Assembly (NCBI GenBank): GCA_000482145.1
Contig: AUXH01000273.1
Location: forward strand, 1-24,671
DNA length: 24,671 nucleotides
Reading direction: 5' to 3'
Origin: Strigomonas culicis
Lineage: Eukaryota; Euglenozoa; Kinetoplastea; Trypanosomatida; Trypanosomatidae
Shown: piece after piece, positions 22,380-24,671 of the stretch
Layout of the letters: each line of letters opens with the position of its first letter
Numbering within the stretch: the first letter of the stretch is position 1
The notes under the pieces: generated by a model
Told to the model about the DNA's origin: nothing
Database searches by the model: none
Seen by the model: the letters and a program-made list of their open reading frames with translations, nothing else
Program-made: the position numbers and the translations under genes

Positions 22380-24323
22380 ATGGACGGCTCCCATCTCAGC
22401 GACACCTACGCGCACCCCAACGTCCAGCCGGTCGCCAGTCTGCGGCAGCAATTCTTCGGCTCGCCCACCTCGCAGGACGCCAGCGCGGTCAACCGCGAGA
22501 CGACGCCGGCGCCGCCCGAGGCGCACGCCGATGCGGCGCTGGAAGACAGCGTGACCGCGGTGGAGAGCGGCACCGGGCTGTCGGCCGCGCGGCAGTACTT
22601 CGGCCGGCCCACCGCCGCGGAGCCGCCGGTGGCGGTGGAGGAGCCGGGCAGCGTCCAGGTGCACCCGCTGCGCTTCGCGGACGACAGCCCGCCGTCGACG
22701 CCGCGCGCGGCGCAGGCCGCGGAGCCGCCGCTGGAGCGCCAGTGGACGGCAACCGACGTGAGGGACGACGAGGCCGCGGTGAACGATCCGGCGAACCGGC
22801 CGCCGCCGATGAGCGCCGACGACTGGCAGGAGGCGCGGTGGGCGTCGTACAACAGCATCCGCGGCCCGACCGTGCGGGACTTCTGGAAGGAGACGACGGA
22901 GGCGATCGTGCCGACGGCGATCACGAGCCTGCTGGACACGTCCATCGGCGCCGTGTCCAGTGGCGCGTCGCACATTGTGCCGGCCAACGTGCGCGCGGCG
23001 GCGAGCGCCACGAGCCACGCCATCTCGCACGGCGCCGACAAGGTCAGCGACGCGATCGAGGCGATGCCGCTCGTCATCATGAAGATCATCCCAGACCAGG
23101 TGCTGTCGCAGGAACACAAGAAACTTTTCTTTGCGGACTTCAGTAATACGATGCGCAGCTTCTTCCACACGAACGTGCTGTCGATGCCCTTTGTACTGCG
23201 CGAGGCGGGGCTCGTCGGCGGCATCCTGCTCATGCTCTTCGTCGCCTGCACCTCCGAGTACGCGACGGAGGCCTACTTCGGCGCGAAGAACCAGATGCGC
23301 GACGCGGACAAGGTCGTGCTCTACGGCGACGTGCCCCGCATGATCTGGGGCGACTGGTTCCCGATGCTCAACATGTTCTACGGCGTCAGCCACCTCATCG
23401 GCTTTCTTGCCTTCACGTCGTCCAACAGCAAGGTGCTGCTGGCCGCGCTGGGCCTCACAGGCGGCGGCGCGACCGCCGTCAGCCTCATCGTGCCGAGCGT
23501 CATCGCCCTGCCGCTCGTCTTTGTGAAACGCGAGCGGCACCAGCAGCCGCTCGCCATCATCTCAAACATGCTCGTGCTGACGAGCGTCGTCATGATGTTT
23601 GTGTACTTCCCCTACGGCAAGAACACGGAGATCCCGCTGTGGCCCTCCTCGCCCTCCAACTTCTTCACCGCGCTCGGCGTGACGGTGTACGCCTTCACCG
23701 GCATCGGGTCGTGCATCCCCATCGAGCGCAGCATGCCGCCGCAGCGCTACGTCGTGCTGCTGCGCGTCGCGATCGGTGTCACCTTCACGCTGCTGCTCGC
23801 CTTCGGCGTCTGCGGCTACGTGAGCTACGGCACGTCGACGTGCTCCGTCATGACCGTGTCGCTACAGACGGGCCGCATGAAGACCGCGGTCAGCTCCGTG
23901 CTCTTCATCGCCTCGCTCGCGATCATCCCGCAGCAGACTTTTCCCCTGTGCGAGCTGTGCGACCGGCGGCTGCTGGGCTACCGCCGCGTGACGAGGTACT
24001 GGGAGTGGCAGCCGAACGTGATGCGCGTGTGCATGCTCATTGCCTGCGCCTTCGCGGCCTGGGTCGTGCCTTACTACGGTCTCATGCTGTCCATCTCCGG
24101 CGCGTTCGGCTGCGGCATCATCGGCATCGTCGTGCCGGCCGCGCTCGACTACATTCGGCGCCGCCGGTGGGGGCTGTGCGAGGGCCGCCACCTGTATTGG
24201 TGGGAATACGTGATTGTCTTTGGGCTCGGCGGCTACGGCTGCGCGGTCGTGGTCATCGGCATCAGCTTCGGCCTCTACAATCTGTGGATCACCATACAGA
24301 CCAACACCACTACCGGCTGTTGA
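22380..24323 (+). CDS. AAAP-family amino acid permease (copy 2)
   Basis: A 647-residue paralogue of the preceding permease, much more diverged from it than the APC pair are from each other. The N-terminus is longer and contains a short repeated motif, RQQFFGSPT (22-30) and RQYFGRPT (71-78). It is then Pro/Ala/Glu-rich, and joins the shared pre-membrane segment at EARWASYNS (151-159) and FWKETTEAIVPTAI (168-181). The membrane part has the AAAP opening MPFVLREAGLVGGILLML (near 268-285) and about 11 helices. CDRRLLGYRRVTRYW and the Gly-rich helix SGAFGCGIIGIVVPAALDY match the paralogue. An amino acid uptake role at the plasma membrane is expected from the family. Different helix content suggests a different substrate, but that is inference. 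Confidence 0.85.
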   Translation: MDGSHLSDTYAHPNVQPVASLRQQFFGSPTSQDASAVNRETTPAPPEAHADAALEDSVTAVESGTGLSAARQYFGRPTAAEPPVAVEEPGSVQVHPLRFADDSPPSTPRAAQAAEPPLERQWTATDVRDDEAAVNDPANRPPPMSADDWQEARWASYNSIRGPTVRDFWKETTEAIVPTAITSLLDTSIGAVSSGASHIVPANVRAAASATSHAISHGADKVSDAIEAMPLVIMKIIPDQVLSQEHKKLFFADFSNTMRSFFHTNVLSMPFVLREAGLVGGILLMLFVACTSEYATEAYFGAKNQMRDADKVVLYGDVPRMIWGDWFPMLNMFYGVSHLIGFLAFTSSNSKVLLAALGLTGGGATAVSLIVPSVIALPLVFVKRERHQQPLAIISNMLVLTSVVMMFVYFPYGKNTEIPLWPSSPSNFFTALGVTVYAFTGIGSCIPIERSMPPQRYVVLLRVAIGVTFTLLLAFGVCGYVSYGTSTCSVMTVSLQTGRMKTAVSSVLFIASLAIIPQQTFPLCELCDRRLLGYRRVTRYWEWQPNVMRVCMLIACAFAAWVVPYYGLMLSISGAFGCGIIGIVVPAALDYIRRRRWGLCEGRHLYWWEYVIVFGLGGYGCAVVVIGISFGLYNLWITIQTNTTTGC

Positions 24324-24671
24324 CGGACGCATGCATCGGGGGATGCCACGGACGCCTATAGATATCGGTGCATCCGTGTGTAATCCGCTTCGTACGACTA
24401 ATAACAATAACAAGCATGACAATTAATAGCATTATAGATCATTGGAATATCGATAATAATAATGACAGTGCTTATACCCAGCAAATCAATAGTGTTGTTG
24501 CTTTTTTTCTTTGCCTCATAAATATGAATAGACAGTTTTATTTAACAAAAAAAGAAACGGAAATACCCCATTCACGCATGCGGTGTCCTTACGGAGACGT
24601 GTAGTATTTTTACTATTATTATTAATGTATCTCTCTTATTGCTTTTATATATATATATATATATATATATA
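24324..24671 (+). other. 3' UTR and intergenic sequence at the window end
   Basis: AT-rich with ATA/AAT-type repeats (about 24398-24470), an A-run near 24546-24553, and a TA repeat at the very end. No gene evident in the 348 bases visible. Confidence 0.6.
24645..24671 (+). repeat. (TA)n microsatellite reaching the window edge
   Basis: At least 13 TA units that continue to the last base, so its full length is not seen. Confidence 0.9.

Overview
The window looks like a piece of a trypanosomatid (kinetoplastid) nuclear chromosome. Every supported gene lies on the plus strand, none needs an intron, and the genes are GC-rich with strong G/C third-position bias. They are separated by AT-rich spacers full of homopolymers and simple repeats. 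Nearly every start codon is preceded by a pyrimidine tract and a first AG, the layout of spliced-leader trans-splicing of a polycistronic transcript. TGA, TAA and TAG are all used as stops, so the nuclear code is the standard one. I cannot name the genus.

Layout. 1-115 is the probable 3' end of an upstream gene. Then follow a HIT-family nucleotide hydrolase (415-840), a TRAP-gamma-like ER translocon protein (1226-1750), a large VIT-VWA protein (2440-4803), a divergent CAX-like membrane protein (5200-6612), and an 880-residue protein with four CCHC zinc knuckles (7422-10064). After a 1.34 kb spacer come a Coq11-like atypical SDR (11403-12332), a probably mitochondrial conserved-type unknown (12698-13393), and proteasome subunit alpha-3/PSMA4 (13694-14548). 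The last 9.3 kb is a transporter cluster: two tandem APC-superfamily permeases of the POT/PUT polyamine-transporter type (15008-16798 and 17750-19438), then two tandem AAAP-family amino acid permeases (20230-22050 and 22380-24323).

As is usual in kinetoplastids, neighbours are not one pathway; they share a transcript and are probably regulated through their UTRs. The two paralogous transporter pairs are the exception and look like tandem expansions. I see no mobile element, CRISPR array, rRNA or tRNA.

The points most worth following are: a CAX-fold protein in which both exchange-motif glutamates appear lost while an acidic residue sits about one helical turn earlier in each half; a VIT-VWA protein with a broken MIDAS and a C-terminal region recalling vault-associated PARP4/VWA5A; four evenly built but dispersed zinc knuckles behind an apparently ATG-free 591-base leader; and a mosaic identity pattern between the two polyamine-type permeases. 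All family calls come from reading the sequence; no database search was run.
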